Shown here one piece after another: positions 48,297 to 60,580 of a stretch of DNA of 64,000 nucleotides (within the stretch, counting starts at the first letter, position 1; each line of letters opens with the position of its first letter). The DNA is taken from positions 43,435,935-43,499,934 of the forward strand of contig NC_058338.1 in assembly GCF_905475395.1 (NCBI RefSeq), read 5' to 3'. Origin of the DNA: Chrysoperla carnea (lineage: Eukaryota > Arthropoda > Insecta > Neuroptera > Chrysopidae). Made by a program: the position numbers and the translations under genes. The notes under the pieces are model-generated. The model had not been told where the DNA came from. It was given only the letters and a program-made list of their open reading frames with translations, and did no database searches.

Positions 48297-48561
48297 AGTG
48301 CCGGATTTATCCATGTCGGAGCCCAAAGACAATGCAATTCTCTGAGGCCCCTGGCAAATGGGAAAATCGAATGGAGCCTTCAAAAATCAACTTGGGATTC
48401 TTTTCCTTGTGTGGAGCTCTTCTCATAAAAATTTTCCTTTCCGCCCTATTTTTGTATTCTTCGTAAATCAATTTAACGACTTTTTCCTATAAATTTGTCT
48501 TTTCATCTTTCCCCGGGGATCTTAAGCAGTTGCCTTACGCCGCCTAATGATTAATCCGACA
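48297..48561. mobile_element. hAT-type MITE, copy 3 (about 265 bp)
   Basis: The left end CAGTGCCGGATTTATCC and the inverted right end GGTGTCGGATTAATCATT are diverged copies of the same terminal repeat. The flanking 'CACGTAG' and 'CACGCGG' could be a degenerate target duplication. The 'GCAGTTGCCTTACGCCGCCT' segment is shared with the copy at 46065. Confidence 0.6.
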
Positions 48562-49551
48562 CCACACGCGGCTTTTTTTTTAGACGAAGGCGTGAATTAT
48601 CTATAATGCGAATCTTTTCATTTGACATATTTCCTTCGGTGAACTTTATAATATCGCTTTATTTTTTATATTTTTAATTATTAACTATCATATTGTAGAC
48701 ATTTGAGCAAAATTTGAGCGAGAATTTTAAAACCGTATATGTAATGATAAAACTGAAACTTACACAAATTAAATAAATAATTGACTAAATTGAATAATTC
48801 TATCGGACTTGTTAATCTTTGATACTTTACAAATAGACTAATCTTAGTACCTACCTCTCATCGAATCACCTTATGTCAATATTCAAAACTATGTTTCCAT
48901 TTGTCAATATTCAACACAGTTTCCTAAATTCAAATCAAGAAATCTTGATTAACTGACGAGAGTCCCGTATTTCTCGTATTATTTTAAATTTACTAAGATT
49001 TTTATAATTATATTCGAATAAGGTTTGTTAGGATATTATATTTATTGAGCGGAGTAGCGAATTTTGATTTAGATATGATTCTAATAATGCTTTTTTTTTT
49101 TTGTTTGTAGTAGAACTATAATAACAATACGACCCAAATATAAAGCAATTTCATTGAAATTGAATTTTTATGCTTTTTTCTTGAATAATGTTAGTAGTGT
49201 TTATATATTTATTTAGTTTTTTAATCATTAAATTAGTAAAAAACATTTGTATTCAATATTATTAATATTTTTAAAGAGAGACTCTTTATTATTAATTGTC
49301 TAATTAATTAACTTGGATTTTATTGAACGTTTAAATTTTTTTTTTCTGCAGATACAAAATTTCTCAGCGTACTCCATTACTATGTGAATAAATAGTGTTA
49401 GTTATTAAATCATTGAATCATTGCACTTACTTACTTTGGAGCGCGGTACTTAAGCTTATTATTTTTGTTTATTGTAGCGGTGCAAATAAATTTCATATTG
49501 AAGACATTTTTATGTAGAAAAGTTAATTAAATAACAGTTTTGGTTTCATAC

Positions 49552-49922
49552 CTTTACTGGACTTATATCATTGTTTTTACTTAATTTTTTAGCAGTGACC
49601 ATTTGAATAGGATTTATTGGACTGATATCATCTGATGATTTATCAGGACTCTTTTCTTGTTTCTTCTTCGATTTTCGAGTTTTAATTAACTCGCTAACCT
49701 TTTGTCACTGAATTTCACAAAATGGTAATTTTTGATTTTCTTTAGGTTCTGTTTCAGCATTGCTTATTTCATCAATTTCTTTAGGACTTTCAGCATTACT
49801 TTGCCCACCCGGACCACCACCACTGCTTTAAAAGAGAAACAATATTTAAATCAAACAAATAGTATACATATGATCTTGCTAAAAATGTAATACCTAATGG
49901 ATCCAGGTGGGCACATTGATTG
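49552..49922 (-). other. Candidate readthrough extension of the Hyperkinetic protein
   Basis: After the TGA at 49923-49925 the frame stays open as QSMCPPGSI to a donor at 49894/49893. It joins in phase to the exon at 49825, giving [20 protein letters not shown] and on to FCEIQ. A second TGA at 49705-49707 follows. The frame again stays open for 51 codons ([20 protein letters not shown], later DISPVK), up to a GTATGA donor at 49551. Both stops are TGA followed by C. The tail is rich in Lys, Ser, Asp and Glu, with no recognised domain. Confidence 0.6.
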
Positions 49923-52900
49923 TCATCTAAGCGCCAGAGTTGACACCATTGGTGGCCTTGAAGGTTTATTTTCTAATATTCGTTCAATTTCAGCCATTGT
50001 TGTTGTATTTAATTTCGGTAACAACTGGAAAAATATCATTTTTTGAATTACAGAAATATATATTAAAAATTGACAATAAAGATGTATACTCATGATGATG
50101 CTGGACGCTGGCTTTGGGCGTCAAATTAGAGTTCCACCTTCCCTGGTTAAAAAAATATTTAAAGAAAGATTAAGTCTTAATAAGTCTTAGAAACTCTGAA
50201 AAAGTCTTCGAATAACTCTCTGAATAACTCTGAATTTTCAACGTTTTTGGACTTAATAGCGTCTTAATAAGTCTTAGTATATCTGAATTAGACAGTTCAA
50301 AAACGTTCAGAAATTCAGAGTTCCTAGGATTTTCAGATTTTCTAAAACTTATTCTTTATTCAAATATTTTTCCACCAGGGTAGCTGAAAATATAGTTATG
50401 TCCAGCGCCAAGCATTAGCATCAAATTGTAAAAATGAGCGACAAAAAAGTTTTAATAATATCGAAAGCCGATATCTAGAGATATACATACTAAAAGTAAT
50501 TCCCCAACCTTATTTTTAATAAATTATATGTTAATGATAAATCAATCAACAACCATATCCATAATGGCTGGTGAATATGTTTTTCAATTGTGGGTTTATT
50601 CGGAGAGTTCCATTTGTTTAAATTAAAATCATATGCAATATTTTAAATTGTTATTCAATAGTTTATATGCAATGTTTTAAATTGTTATTCAATGTATCGC
50701 CCTAGCTTAAAGATGCTTCAGAAGAGTTTTAATAAACTATGGAGCATTTCGGGACCATACTTTATTTCACTTGTGTAGAGATTAGCCCATCCCAAGTGAT
50801 GGTTTCTTTTGAGAAGGAGGCTATCGCATTCAAACAGAATGTGTATTCCGGTTTTCTCCTTTTCTAATGGCCAGTAAGTATCGCCAGGGAATTTTTCCCA
50901 AATTGCAAATGCTCTGAAGCCATGATAAGCTTTTTATTAGAGCTTTAACTTGGTCTTGGCTTTGAGTGTTTGCCTAAGAGCGGTTGGACTCATATACCAT
51001 CCATAAAATAGTTCTGGGCTGTTTAATGTTTGACTGTTTGAGAAATTTCGGAAAGCGAAAAAATGTTGAAAACTAAAGAAAAGCGAATGAACCCAAAAAA
51101 AATTATCAAGTACAAATTAACAGAGTTGAAATAAAACAATCTGCTCTTTTAATTTTTACGTTAGCAATCGTAGAAAAACATTTGACCAGTTAAATTAATA
51201 AAGCGAGTGCAGTGTTTATCCCATTGCATAATACGCGCTTCTATGCATTCATGCAACACTAGGGTCCTCTCTGATATACATAAAGGGTGGTCTATTTTAA
51301 TATATACATTTGAATTACTTTGCCAGAGACGGGCCTATTAAAAAAGACCTCGGGCCTATTAAAATAGCCAATTTAGATCCTAAACGGTAAAAGGTATTTA
51401 AGGTTTAGCCAATACAAATGTGTTCACAGGGTCAATATCTGTCAATATATCTGAGATATTAATGGGCTACATTGTTAATTTACTCTTATCACTCTTATCG
51501 GTTTAAAACCAATTACAACAGTTTACCATACAGGAAACGTGTAGTTTTTTGCCCTGGTGATTGATGATTATATGTAAAAGTGCAAAAATTCATAATTTGT
51601 ACCTGCAACGACTGAATGTTTTCATAAAGTTGCTCAACCGTAGATGCTCCAAGTAAAAGACACTGTACAGATTCGTTTTTAAGACACCAGGCAACTGCCA
51701 ATTGTGAAATAGTACAACCTAATTTTTCAGCCAAATTAGCTATGTCTCGTAACTTATCAGATTGACGCCGTGATTCTTCAGGTTGTAGTCGATCTTTAAG
51801 CCAAGTATAACTCTGAAAACAAAATAATTCGATATTATATATAAAACATATTTATTTCATAATTTTGTCTTACTTCTTTATTTGCTGCTGCTGTTTCATC
51901 TTCCGTCCATGAAAATGAACTATACTTATTTTTAAAGCTTGATCGTGAAAATAAAAGCGTATCATCTTTCTGAGAAATACCCATGGTAATAGGAGACCAT
52001 GCCATCAAACCTATTTTATTAATATAATATTTCATAAGAAATGTAGTAGAAATTGTTAAGAATCATCTCACCTACGCCAATTTTATTGTACAATTCTGGC
52101 ATATAAAGCTCAGTTTTTTCCCGACAAAACATGTGATATTCGGCTTGTTCCATAATTGGAGTTACGCAATTAAACTGTCGGCAATTGGTGTAAGCTTCCA
52201 TGACCTATAGAGGGAATGAAATATATAATTGCGATTGCTTTCATAGTTTCGACGCGAAATGCATAAATGGTTTTTATATTTAACATAAACATTTTAATAA
52301 GTTAATGTAACTAAAATGATATGATTTGTTAACGATAACATCTTTTGTTTCTTATTAAAATAGCTTCTGATTTATTTAAAAATGATGGTTTGTAAAGATA
52401 AATACTAATTAATTTCATTTGTAGTATCAGGGGACTTCAAAATCTAGAAATCCTATAAAATCTTGATTGTTTCGTGCCTGGTTTGAATTATTTTGTATGG
52501 TATTTTAATAACTGTGAAGAGATAACTTATTATACTATCAAAAATCAAAAATTTCCAACTGACCTCTACTGGCGACCATCTTGCAGTCCCCCAATACATA
52601 GCCCATCCTTGGGATATAACATAATTCATAGCTCTCACAACCTCTGTAAATCAATGATTTTTTTTTTAAATTGATAAAATATGCCGTGAAGAAATGAAAT
52701 TTTAGAGTCAAACTCAAAATTGATTCACGAATGTATTTTATGGAAAATTTTATGCTGTGACGAAATTGGAGACGTTAAGAGTTGGATCATTTAAATTAAT
52801 TATAATTTTCCTCTTGAAAAATTTCAAGAAACGTTTATTTGAAATATTGCCGAATGTAAAAAAAATGAGAAAACTAAGTTACTAAATCGCAGTAAATAAC

Positions 52901-55900
52901 CGTACTAATGAAAAAGTTTGATGAAGTGTAAAAGTGTGTTTATGCATCAACTAAGTAGGATACTCCAGACTTAGCAATGTTTCACTAGTCCTTACCAGCT
53001 TTATTATCCAAGCATCAAACAAGGCTAGTTTTCAAGCATTGGCTTGCTTAAGCTTTGAACCAAGGATAATCAATCAAGATTTGATGTGTCAACCCTCTGC
53101 CAAGAGTATAAATAGCCAATCTTAAGGCTAATGGACCAAGTTTGTTATTCACATTTATGTTTTTTTATGTTATGATAGTAGATAGAATGGCCGTGAGAAT
53201 AATGGCGTCCAACTTATAGGAAGCATATATTCCTGTTCAAACCTCGTTTATGTAAAACTAATTAAATAATTACACTTCCTAATCTGCGTAAACCTTGTTA
53301 AACCTGCTATGAACCTTTACGTGAGAACTTAACATACATTAAAATAATGTAGGTTAAATTCTCACGATGTAATTGATTGATGTTAATTCGAGATTGGATC
53401 AGTTTTGGTTCCAAGTTTAGCCCAATGTTCAATAATCTCCTCCCAGACTTGAACCTATATTAGCGCGGTTGTTATTTTTGTATGGGAATGCAATATATCT
53501 TATCGAGAATGCTACCATAATTTTGTTCAAAAAGAATTTTCCCCCCAGCAAATTATTTTTGACCAATAAGAAGTAATACTATTTACCTTCCATAGGGCAC
53601 ATGGGATCTGCTTTATGAACAATAACTACATCTATATAAGCTAATTGAAGACGAAATAAACTTGCTTTAACACTTTCAATGATATGCTTTCTTGATAAAC
53701 CTCGTTCGTCGGATCTAAAAAAATGAAGAAATCGTGAGGCACTAGACTATAGACACAATATTGAATTGAAATTACTTTGTACTCCAGTAAATTTTAGTAG
53801 TAACAATATAACTCGTTCGTTTCCATCCTCGTCTTTGTAAAATGCGTCCTAGTTCTGTTTCAGCTCGTGTACCTAAAATACAATTTCTCTACTTTATAAG
53901 ATTATAATATTATTACGTCAAAAATTCAAAATCTTTGATAAACAATTTCAGTGCAATAACATATTTTACTCGTTATTTTGTGCAGTGTAAAAACAATCGA
54001 ACAGTTTTCAATTTCAAAAAACCATGCACGATTTTAAATTTTCAAAGGAGAGAAGACATATTTGAAATTTTTTTGATTTTTTCTTAAAATACAAACATAA
54101 TTTTTTGATTGAAACTAGAAGGAAAAAATATTCACGCTTTCTAGACATACATAAAAGATACATAAGTATAGATTATTTAATAAACCTAAATATAAAACTA
54201 AATATGAACAAATACTTTAATGAAAAATTTGATGAAATTTTACAAGACATATATTATATATTGGTCTGATCTAAATATGGGAAAAATCCATGCGAGATGA
54301 CTGTATCGAGATTTTAATACCAGTCCTATCTGCAAGCTCTCATAGCCCCAAGGAGATTTTTTTTGACATGGCTGCATAGTGAAACAAGAACATAACTATT
54401 AATTGATCTATTCGCTACCATGCTTCAAATTGCGTTCACCGATTTTCAATCTGAAGACCTCAAATTTATTAAAAAAAAATCAAGGGTTTCATAAAGGAAG
54501 GTGCGTGAAATTTGTAGTAAAGTGGCATTAAGGCTACCACTGCCTCCCCGGAATTATTCCAGCTTTGTGAGTTTCTATCTTCCATTGAGGTTTCGAGATT
54601 GAATTTTGGTTCAAAATGACAGATGGGGCGATAACTTTGATTGGTATCAAAATCTAGGCGCTAAATTCCCGTACATCTACCGGACCAATATTTTGTAGTA
54701 CTTTTTTTTGCATACAGTATATTATTTTACATTACTATTACTTCGCATATACATTATATCGAGCTGCTACTAAGCGGGTGATCAAGTATTGAGGTTTATC
54801 TGACGAAAGTTATGCATTCTGGATTTTGAATATGTTGTTTCTATCTGAAAATTATTTAAGTCACGCCTGTATGCACATTATTACTTTGTTCTTCGAAACA
54901 CTCTTCTGGTTAAAAAAAATCTCACATTGTGGAAAAAATTGGTGTTTGACCTGTAATTTTTTTTCTTCAAATTTGTGATAATTTTTGTGTTTTTATTTTT
55001 GTAAATCATTACTAATTGTTGGTAATGTTTTACATATTTATTTTTAATTTTTTAATTTTTTGAAAAATATGAATAAATTTAGGTACTAACGATGATTGCG
55101 ATGCCATCGAAATATCGATATTTAGCGAAATGTTAGTCGGTTGTATGTTTTTTAATTGTACTTTTTAAATAGAGTTTCTTAATATACAATTTTATTTCGA
55201 GTATCGTGGTATTTATTTCAATAGCTTTACGATTGTATTGTTTAGTTTGTTTCCTATTTTTAGTTTGTTTGTTTATCCTAACCAGATGAACTCAAGTGCG
55301 ATTTTCTTGTTACAACATTTACTTTTATGGAAAAATAGTGACACGGCAGACTGGCAGTATGAACGTAATTTGGAATCAAGTGTGGAAGAATTCCCGAAAA
55401 ATGATGTCAAACAAGCTAAGTAAAAATTGGTAACACTTTATACTGGTAAACCAATATCAAAAACAAGACTAGATTTTTAATATGAAAATGCCAAACTTTT
55501 TGACTATCCTGGTTTTACTCTCTAAGTCTTATGATTTTGACATTTTTGGCTCACATGTTACTCTTGGTCTTGCAAATATTTCTTCGTCTAACTAATGTGC
55601 AAGAGTAAGACCGAAGCACGAGTCATGTTTGCAAGACAGAGATAGTGAATGATGAAACGACCAAGACTAATGAGTAAGTCTAAAATGCAAGTTCAAAATA
55701 TGTAAAATAAAGATAGTTAAACTAGCTTAAATCATGATATTGAGGAAATAAAAGATTCAATAGTTGATCAGATATTACCTGGAAGCATATTTTGATGATT
55801 TAAAGCTCAATAAATAAGGTTTAGAAAAGCAAGTTGTTAGAATGTTGCATGTTGTATTTAGAACATATCCAAAATGCAGAATGAGTTTTTATTAGATAAA

Positions 55901-57941
55901 ATTTACTTGGCCAGTGGTTTAAAGGTACTGTTATTAGGATGTTTTCCAGGATTACGAATTTATTCCACAATATTGATATCAGACGTGGTTAGGTAATGTC
56001 AAGATGAGTCGATGGGATGACCAATATGTTTCATGTTCTATTATCAAATTCGGACTTGGCTAATTAAGACTGTTTCTTAGAGAAAAAGCCTCACTTTCTG
56101 AACAGACTTTAAGAAGTATCTTCATTTTTAAATTTGATTTTTGAGTTAATATTTTAGTATAATAAATAAAGGCAAGGCCTAAATTAACAAGGAGCTTTAA
56201 AACATGAAAGTCACATCAAAATCAAAACTTCTCTTTATCCTAAGTGGTTAAAAATTTAATGATAAATGTAAACTTATTATATTTTATTTCTACTCTAATT
56301 ATTCAATGAAAATATAAATATTATAGGGGTTCTAACGAGTAACGATATTCTAAGTATGCACTTAACCGCATTTTTGCAAGTCGATAATAAATTGATGTTG
56401 TATTGCATATATTGAAAAATATAAAATCGAAAGATAATAAGCTAGTAGTTACTTTAGTTTATAATTTTCTTGATTTTTTTGTAGGCGTAGAGAAAAACCA
56501 ACAATTTTTAAGTAGATGTTTGAATAATTTTGTGCTGTTAATAAAATTAATTAATTATTAATACTTTAAACATATTATACTGTTCAAGTTAAATAAAATT
56601 GCGCATAATATATTCAGTTTAAACTTGATATTAAAATAAAAATGTTTTATTCGATCCAAGATGCTTAGTTAATTTATTCATGAGACATAAAAGAGATACA
56701 TGCAAAAGTTATAATAAAATGCTGTATGGAATAGTAATACTTTATCGTATTATCTATAATAGTGCATTACCTGAGTGTGCTTCTGAAAGGTCAAATACGT
56801 TGATACCACTATCAACGGCTAGAAGAAGTACTTGTTCAGCCTGCTCTTCAGTAACTCCTGGACTGAATGTTGGCCAAGTACCTAAGGTAAATCAATAAAA
56901 ATTTAATAAGTTCTTTTAATGACTTATTGTTTTCTTGAATTATGATTCTTAAGTATTATCTCATTAAAAAAATTGATTTTTATTTTGTAAATTTAATGGA
57001 GCTGATTAACATTTTCATCTATATTTAAGTAAAATGACGACATTTTTTTTAGTTCGCGTTGAATAGTATTTAGTATTGAAGTACAGTATTTTGGAAAGTT
57101 GAGGCCTTAGAAGCTTACTTTTTCAATGTGCATCATCTCAATCGTTTTAATTCGTGAACCTTTCGCACTCCCTTGAAACTGGCTACTGCAAATTCTATTC
57201 CTCACCGACAATCGATGATTACCTGGGTGTCTACATTCAGTGGAAGTGGAAAAGTAATTTCACGACGCATAAGGAATCAACGTAGGTCCGTTAGATTCCT
57301 CGAAAGGAGTCCGGACAATGATCTTTATTAAAGGCTCACTGACTGAAGTAGTCATGTGGAAAGTGGGTTTCTATTTTTTAATTATAATTTTATATAAATT
57401 TTGTATTATTAGATTAAAATTGTTTTGAACAAAACGCATATAGCTACTCTCTGTCAGTCAGTTCTCGTCTCTCTTGAGCCCAACATATTTTTATATAATT
57501 TAGTTACCCTACAAAATTTTTCCACTATTTTCCCACTTATTAATTAAAAAGGTTCACTCTGTATGAAAAATATTTCAAAAGTCTATTGAAATTGACATTC
57601 TCAATATTCATATTTTTAACTAATTGCTTATTCTAGCAATATAACAATTTATATTTATATATTTGTGTTTAGTTTTATATCAAGTTAAAGTGCACTAACC
57701 TAGTCCAACATTTGATACGCGAAGCCCCGATTTTCCAAGATTGCGATATCGCAATCCTGGTGTGACAGAACCTTGCCGAGCCAGTTGTGATGGATTTGGA
57801 CCCGTAGCATTTACGGCTGCTTGACTTAGCCCAGAAAGTAATAATTGTTCTTTGGTGATGGTTATATCCCCTAGACCACTTGGTGCACTACCTGCACTGA
57901 ATTCCTCCATACAGTCTAAGCTTGCTATTGGCGCTCTGCAA
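49552..57941 (-). CDS. Hk: Voltage-gated K+ channel beta subunit (Hyperkinetic-like), N-terminus missing
   Basis: Ten exons in transcript order: 57700-57941, 56771-56881, 53776-53872, 53587-53714, 52564-52643, 52072-52204, 51874-52010, 51603-51812, 49894-50024, 49552-49825. All phases agree. The aldo-keto reductase fold begins near [19 protein letters not shown] and continues with [67 protein letters not shown] and [19 protein letters not shown]. It ends at MVSTLALR, then TGA at 49923-49925. Kv-beta subunits are cytosolic tetramers that bind NADPH and the Shaker-type channel, coupling redox state to firing. The catalytic Asp and Lys are kept, but the Tyr position is His and the Asn position is His. 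The frame continues past two TGA codons (49923-49925 and 49705-49707). The first 57700-57941 exon opens in mid-codon (two bases from an unseen exon), so earlier exons are missing. Confidence 0.93.
49705..49707 (-). promoter_or_regulatory. Second in-frame TGA-C stop (possible leaky stop)
   Basis: The local codons are ATT CAG TGA CAA AAG. TGA followed by C is the generally leakiest stop context in eukaryotes. Open coding-like sequence flanks both sides in the same frame. Confidence 0.5.
49923..49925 (-). promoter_or_regulatory. Canonical Hyperkinetic stop TGA-C (possible leaky stop)
   Basis: The local codons are GCG CTT AGA TGA CAA TCA. The stop sits exactly after the conserved ALR end of the family but is inside an exon that continues to a splice donor 29 nt farther on. 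All five other genes in the window with a found stop use TAA. Confidence 0.55.
50141..50380. mobile_element. 240-bp MITE in a Hyperkinetic intron
   Basis: The left end CCCTGGTTAAAAAAATATTT and the inverted right end CCCTGGTGGAAAAATATTTG are terminal repeats. Internal blocks 'AACTCTGAATTTTC' and 'GAAATTCAGAGTT' are also inverted. There is no coding frame and no clear target duplication. Confidence 0.75.
55083..55226 (+). repeat. Repeat D, copy 2
   Basis: 'ACTAACGATGATTGCGATGC', 'GAAATATCGATATTTAGCGA' and 'TTTCGAGTATCGTGGTATTT' parallel 40258-40387. It is in the Hyperkinetic intron between 53873 and 56770. Confidence 0.7.
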
Positions 57942-58705
57942 CTAAAAATAAATAAATTAGTAACTGGCATAAAACCAAGACAAATACCTATTTATATCAT
58001 AATATCGATCCTAATGTTTAATCAATTATTTTGTTCTTTGGCAGGCTTAATTGAATATAATTTTTTATCTTTATTCTAAAATCTACATAATAAAGTATAT
58101 TTTTAATTTCATTGTAATATTTTTTTTAATAGAATTACACTATTATTGTGAGAAATTGAAAATTAGATACGTCATAGAGTTTCTAACGTTGAAATTATTC
58201 ATAAAATATTTCCACAACCTACAATTTCAATTTTTAATGACTCTGGAGGCTCAGGTTTTTATCTATCGTAATGCTACATTTTTCTATTTAATTTTTTTTT
58301 TTTAATTTTCATTATTCGAAGGAAAATTTCTGCTCGAAGGAGCTATTTTATATGAAAGAAAATATAATTAAAAACATTTTCGGAAACAAAACTGAAAATG
58401 ATTGAGAAATCTAAAACCTGTGGATCTTATTCCTTGCATTATCCGTTTCTTTTCCCTTAAACGTAGTGAAATTCTAAAACAAAAGGCAAATTACCAGGTC
58501 ATTACATTATCAGTTTTCTTTAGACAAGGAAACTTTAAAGCTATGTATTTCCGATTCCATACAAATGTGAAATGTTTACTCCTTAACTGCAACTTCATCA
58601 GTATCTTCAACATCAACAGTAACGACTAGCGGTAATTAAATACTCTGTATATGGATATTGGTTTGCAATGTTTCGATTTTTGATTCTTCTTCCGAAGTCA
58701 CTTTG

Positions 58706-58746
58706 AAGGTGTAGCCTATTAAGGTGTAGACTATTAAGGTGTAGGC
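58706..58746. repeat. 15-bp tandem repeat, 2.7 copies
   Basis: AAGGTGTAGCCTATT is followed by AAGGTGTAGACTATT and then AAGGTGTAGGC. It is a small local expansion with no coding context. Confidence 0.8.
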
Positions 58747-60479
58747 AAGATTTTAAAATTTCACTTAGTTATCTCCTATTTTGAATTATGATGAAGGACA
58801 GGCAAAAGCCGAACAAACAACTTTAAATAAACTAATTAGATCATGTGATCATGAGTTTCGCTGAGCGATTCTAACTTAAAGCGCTTCGAATTCACAGTAC
58901 CTATACATACGAAAAAACAGTTTTTTGGTAAAACTTTGGATTTAGTATCTATCTAAATAAACTATGCGGTATTCGAAAAAGTAAACTTGAAAACCTAGGT
59001 CGAATATAATGTTTGCGGAAGTTGTGCGCCTATGAAGCCAACCGTTTTTTGTTTGAAGCATTTTTCTCGATACTCGATCTTATTTTACGAATTTCTAACA
59101 TATAATATAAGTTTTTACAGATTTTAGCAAGTGTATGCAAGGTATAACAGTGGCTATCGATTGAAACAAGAGAAATTGTTAAATAGTCATTGGATTTTAT
59201 AGTAATTTTAATTTTTTTATTTTTGTATAAATGTTAATTTTTTTCTAGTACCTATTATAAAAAAACATTTTATCGGAGATAATGAATACTACATATTACA
59301 CAAAAGCAGTTATTAAAACAGTATTTCTTTTTTTATGCTTTTTTTTTCATTACAATATAAAATTCTTTCAAACTAATTAGCAGAGATGATGAATTTTATA
59401 TTTTACCTAAACAACACTCTGTAAGTCCATTTTTTTCTTTTTTATGTCTGTTCATTTTCTTTCTTTCTATCATGACATAAAATTTTGTCATTATCATTGG
59501 AATAAGATCTGATAATATCTGATTAAATTCATTTCTCAAAAGTTTTTATAGATTAATTTTTACTTTCAATCATGATTTATTATTTTTTCGTAACCATGCG
59601 AAAAAAATTTTATAGATTTTTTTCATTTATTTAAAGACAATATGCCTAAATGTATATTTTTTTTATTTTTTAACTTTTCATGACTGTTGACTTCACATTT
59701 ACCATGAAAAAAGTTTTGTCGTATATGAAATATGGGAAATTATTGGTTGCAGAGCGTTTAAGCTTCGATATTAGACTCTAATAAGGTACCTTCTCAATCG
59801 TATGTGTAAGTAAAAGCTTCTAAATGAACTCTATCGTATATTGAACACGAAAATTATGTTTTAAGGAACGTTGAATTTTCTAAAAACAATGAACCGAGCA
59901 CATAACATAAAACAATATCCCATATTGTAAAATTGTATTCATATATTATGTTAAAATAGAAGTAAAACCAAGATTATATATAGTTTGTTATGTGAACAAC
60001 GATTTACTAAGATTAATCTTTGTATTAATTTGCTCTAAAGTTCCATTTTTTTTTTTTTTTTTAATAATATCGTTTGCCATGGAAGCACTATTTTACTAGA
60101 TATATAAAACCTATTGGTATATAAAAATCAGGATTAATATGAATTCATTTGGGGTAAATCATTTGATAGAATTCGAATGGAGGAGGGGAGTTGGTCACTA
60201 TAAAAGTACTTGGTGGGACTTTATTTTCTCTCACGGCTTACTCGAAATTTGCAATCTTAAGCAAGGTTTTTGCCGATTTGATAAGAAAAATGATTTTAAG
60301 CTGCTTTATGAACAAAGTGTGTATTTTAAGGTCGGCAGATTTGGCTTATTTTTTTCACATACTCAGAATAATGTTAGCTGTGAGATCCCAAAGTTGAAGA
60401 ATTTTTGGCCGTTTAGATCGAAAGATAATCAGCTAAAAAGTTCTCGATATGGAAGGTCAAAACCTGTAAAACTCACTGT

Positions 60480-60580
60480 CCTCCCAGCTATTTTTAACGG
60501 TATTATAAAGTTTTCTCGCATACCGCGGACGGAATTGGTTACGCCTTAACCAACTGTGCTAATAGGGCGACTTTATTATC
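60480..60580 (-). repeat. tRNA-derived SINE head
   Basis: On the minus strand the sequence reads CGCCCTATTAGCACAGTTGG then TTAAGGCGTAACCAATTCCG. The 'TAGCACAGTTGGTTAAGGCG' part is a typical tRNA D-arm/A box as used in insect SINEs. The 3' body would extend toward lower coordinates. The 136-codon plus-strand frame at 60139-60549 overlaps it and is regarded as chance. Confidence 0.55.

Larger units (their letters stand above)
38052..49551. other. Long spacer between the ERICH2-like and Hyperkinetic genes
   Basis: No cellular gene was recognised in this interval. It is filled with repeats: family C (38905-39130), family A (39345-39630), a CGATATTTAGCGAAA repeat (40255-40395), a family B end (41470-41580), a fold-back element (43306-43535), MITEs (45230-45754, 45941-46099, 48297-48561), a hAT fragment (47304-47600) and a CA microsatellite (47198-47217). 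Further Hyperkinetic 3' exons could lie just below 49552 but were not found. Confidence 0.5.

Noticed and set aside
49705-49925. Selenocysteine as the meaning of the two in-frame TGA codons
   Set aside because: Kv-beta proteins are not selenoproteins, both TGAs lie in a disordered-looking tail, and no SECIS-like structure was noticed. Readthrough or a Trp codon change is simpler.
60139-60549. 136-codon plus-strand open frame
   Set aside because: It is antisense to a tRNA-derived SINE-like sequence, has no recognisable domain, and its composition resembles the surrounding non-coding DNA.
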